Origin: Candidatus Saccharimonadales bacterium
GTDB taxonomy: Bacteria > Patescibacteriota > Saccharimonadia > Saccharimonadales > Saccharimonadaceae
Direction: 5' to 3'
Length of the DNA stretch: 5,910 nt
Assembly: GCA_030151825.1 (NCBI GenBank)
Contig: JASLCP010000066.1
Location: 1-5,910, forward strand
The notes beneath the pieces were generated by a model. The model saw only the letters and a program-made list of their open reading frames with translations, did not search any database and had not been told where the DNA came from. The position numbers were made by a program, and so were the translations under genes. Shown piece by piece: positions 5,669-5,910 of this stretch (position 1 is its first letter; the number at the start of each line of letters is the position of its first letter).

Positions 5669-5831
5669 GGTAACAAAGTTACACCTTACCAATCAAAGTA
5701 GTTCGTAGTCATGGGATTTACCGTACACCTGTCTGGTGGCGGCTGCGTGAACGCAAATTATGAGTAGCCGCGCGAGCGCGTCACTCTCTATTCCGCAGTT
5801 ATCCTTCATGCACAACGTCTTTTTACCCCAT
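5669..5831 (+). ncRNA. Possible structured RNA or long tRNA leader, unidentified
   Basis: This roughly 160-nt stretch lies between a consensus-like promoter and the first base of tRNA-Leu. It has no convincing reading frame. Its ends can pair: GGTAA-C-AAAG (5669-5678, one bulged C) with CTTTTTACC (5819-5827). Inside are CATG/CATG (5710-5713 with 5807-5810) and GGAT/ATCC (5714-5717 with 5801-5804), a local hairpin CACC/GGTG (5726-5738), and a GC-rich apical stem GCGGCT/AGCCGC (5739-5744 with 5766-5771) enclosing GCG-TGAA-CGC. The apical loop sits near the middle, giving a rod-like overall shape loosely like 6S RNA. I see no signature of SRP RNA, tmRNA, RNase P RNA or 5S rRNA. RNase P cutting at the tRNA 5' end would define its 3' end. 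The fold was done by eye and may be partly chance; a competing hairpin GTAAC-AAA-GTTAC exists at 5670-5682. Confidence 0.3.
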
Positions 5832-5910
5832 GCGGTGGTGGCGGAATTGGTAGACGCGCTAGCTTGAGGGGCTAGTGAGCATTGCGCTCGTGGAGGTTCA
5901 AGTCCTCTTC
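5832..5910 (+). tRNA. tRNA-Leu (anticodon GAG), 3' end cut by window edge
   Basis: This is a class II tRNA with acceptor 5' strand GCGGTGG, a D-arm with the canonical AATTGGTAGA loop, and anticodon stem CTAGC/GCTAG around loop TTGAGGG. The anticodon GAG is at 5866-5868 and reads leucine codons CUC and CUU. The long variable arm (GAGC/GCTC stem) and the T-arm with normal loop TTCAAGT follow. The window ends two bases into the 3' acceptor strand. Both loops are canonical here, unlike in the tRNA-Gly at the other end. Its nearest promoter is at 5635-5663. Confidence 0.95.

Noticed and set aside
5711..5767. An 18-residue frame (begins MGFTVHLSG) on the plus strand in the tRNA-Leu leader, as a possible leader peptide
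   Set aside because: There is no Shine-Dalgarno before the ATG and no downstream protein gene for it to control.
5693..5809. A 38-residue open frame on the minus strand in the 5580-5831 gap
   Set aside because: It has no Shine-Dalgarno, no promoter just upstream and no recognisable product. It lies across the GC-rich hairpin region, where stop codons are rare by composition.
5669..5831. SRP RNA, tmRNA, RNase P RNA or 5S rRNA in the gap before tRNA-Leu
   Set aside because: The GGAAG/AGCA apical loop of SRP RNA, a tag-coding frame with a tRNA-like 3' domain, and the conserved RNase P core are all absent. A short likeness to the first bases of 5S rRNA near 5731 does not continue.
1..5910. Use of UGA as a sense codon, as known in some CPR lineages
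   Set aside because: The four genes end in TAA or TAG and contain no in-frame TGA. The glycine tRNA here has anticodon GCC, not UCA. Nothing points to a changed code, although the absence of a TGA stop among the four genes does not exclude it.

Overview
The window carries four complete protein genes between two tRNA genes that are cut by its edges. The proteins are full-length and no in-frame stop needs recoding. Tight packing, very short or absent mRNA leaders and the character of the protein sequences suggest a small-genome bacterium. My best guess is the Patescibacteria/CPR, perhaps Saccharibacteria. That placement is inferred from protein style and layout, since no rRNA or marker set is present.

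Layout, left to right: a partial tRNA-Gly(GCC) on the minus strand (1-66) with its promoter (78-106); a slipin/stomatin-family membrane protein on the minus strand (134-883); a 47-bp divergent promoter region; rarA on the plus strand (931-2094), encoding a AAA+ ATPase of replication-fork maintenance; a GH37 trehalase on the minus strand (2095-3681), whose stop codon abuts that of rarA with no base between; typA/bipA on the minus strand (3735-5579), encoding a ribosome-associated GTPase; a 252-bp non-coding stretch (5580-5831) with divergent promoters and a possible structured RNA; and a partial tRNA-Leu(GAG) on the plus strand (5832-5910).

The four proteins do not form one pathway: membrane organisation, fork repair, trehalose use and ribosome function. 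They look like ordinary chromosomal housekeeping genes, and there is no insertion sequence, CRISPR array, phage gene or obvious toxin-antitoxin pair. The interest lies in the expression signals. rarA and the trehalase seem to start at or within a few bases of the transcription start and have no Shine-Dalgarno, while the slipin and typA have leaders of about 11-12 nt that consist almost only of a Shine-Dalgarno.

Three observations stand out. The tRNA-Gly appears to replace the near-universal tertiary pair G19-C56 by U19-A56. The slipin and rarA promoters overlap back to back. A 160-nt region with its own consensus-like promoter ends directly at tRNA-Leu, and its two ends can pair.
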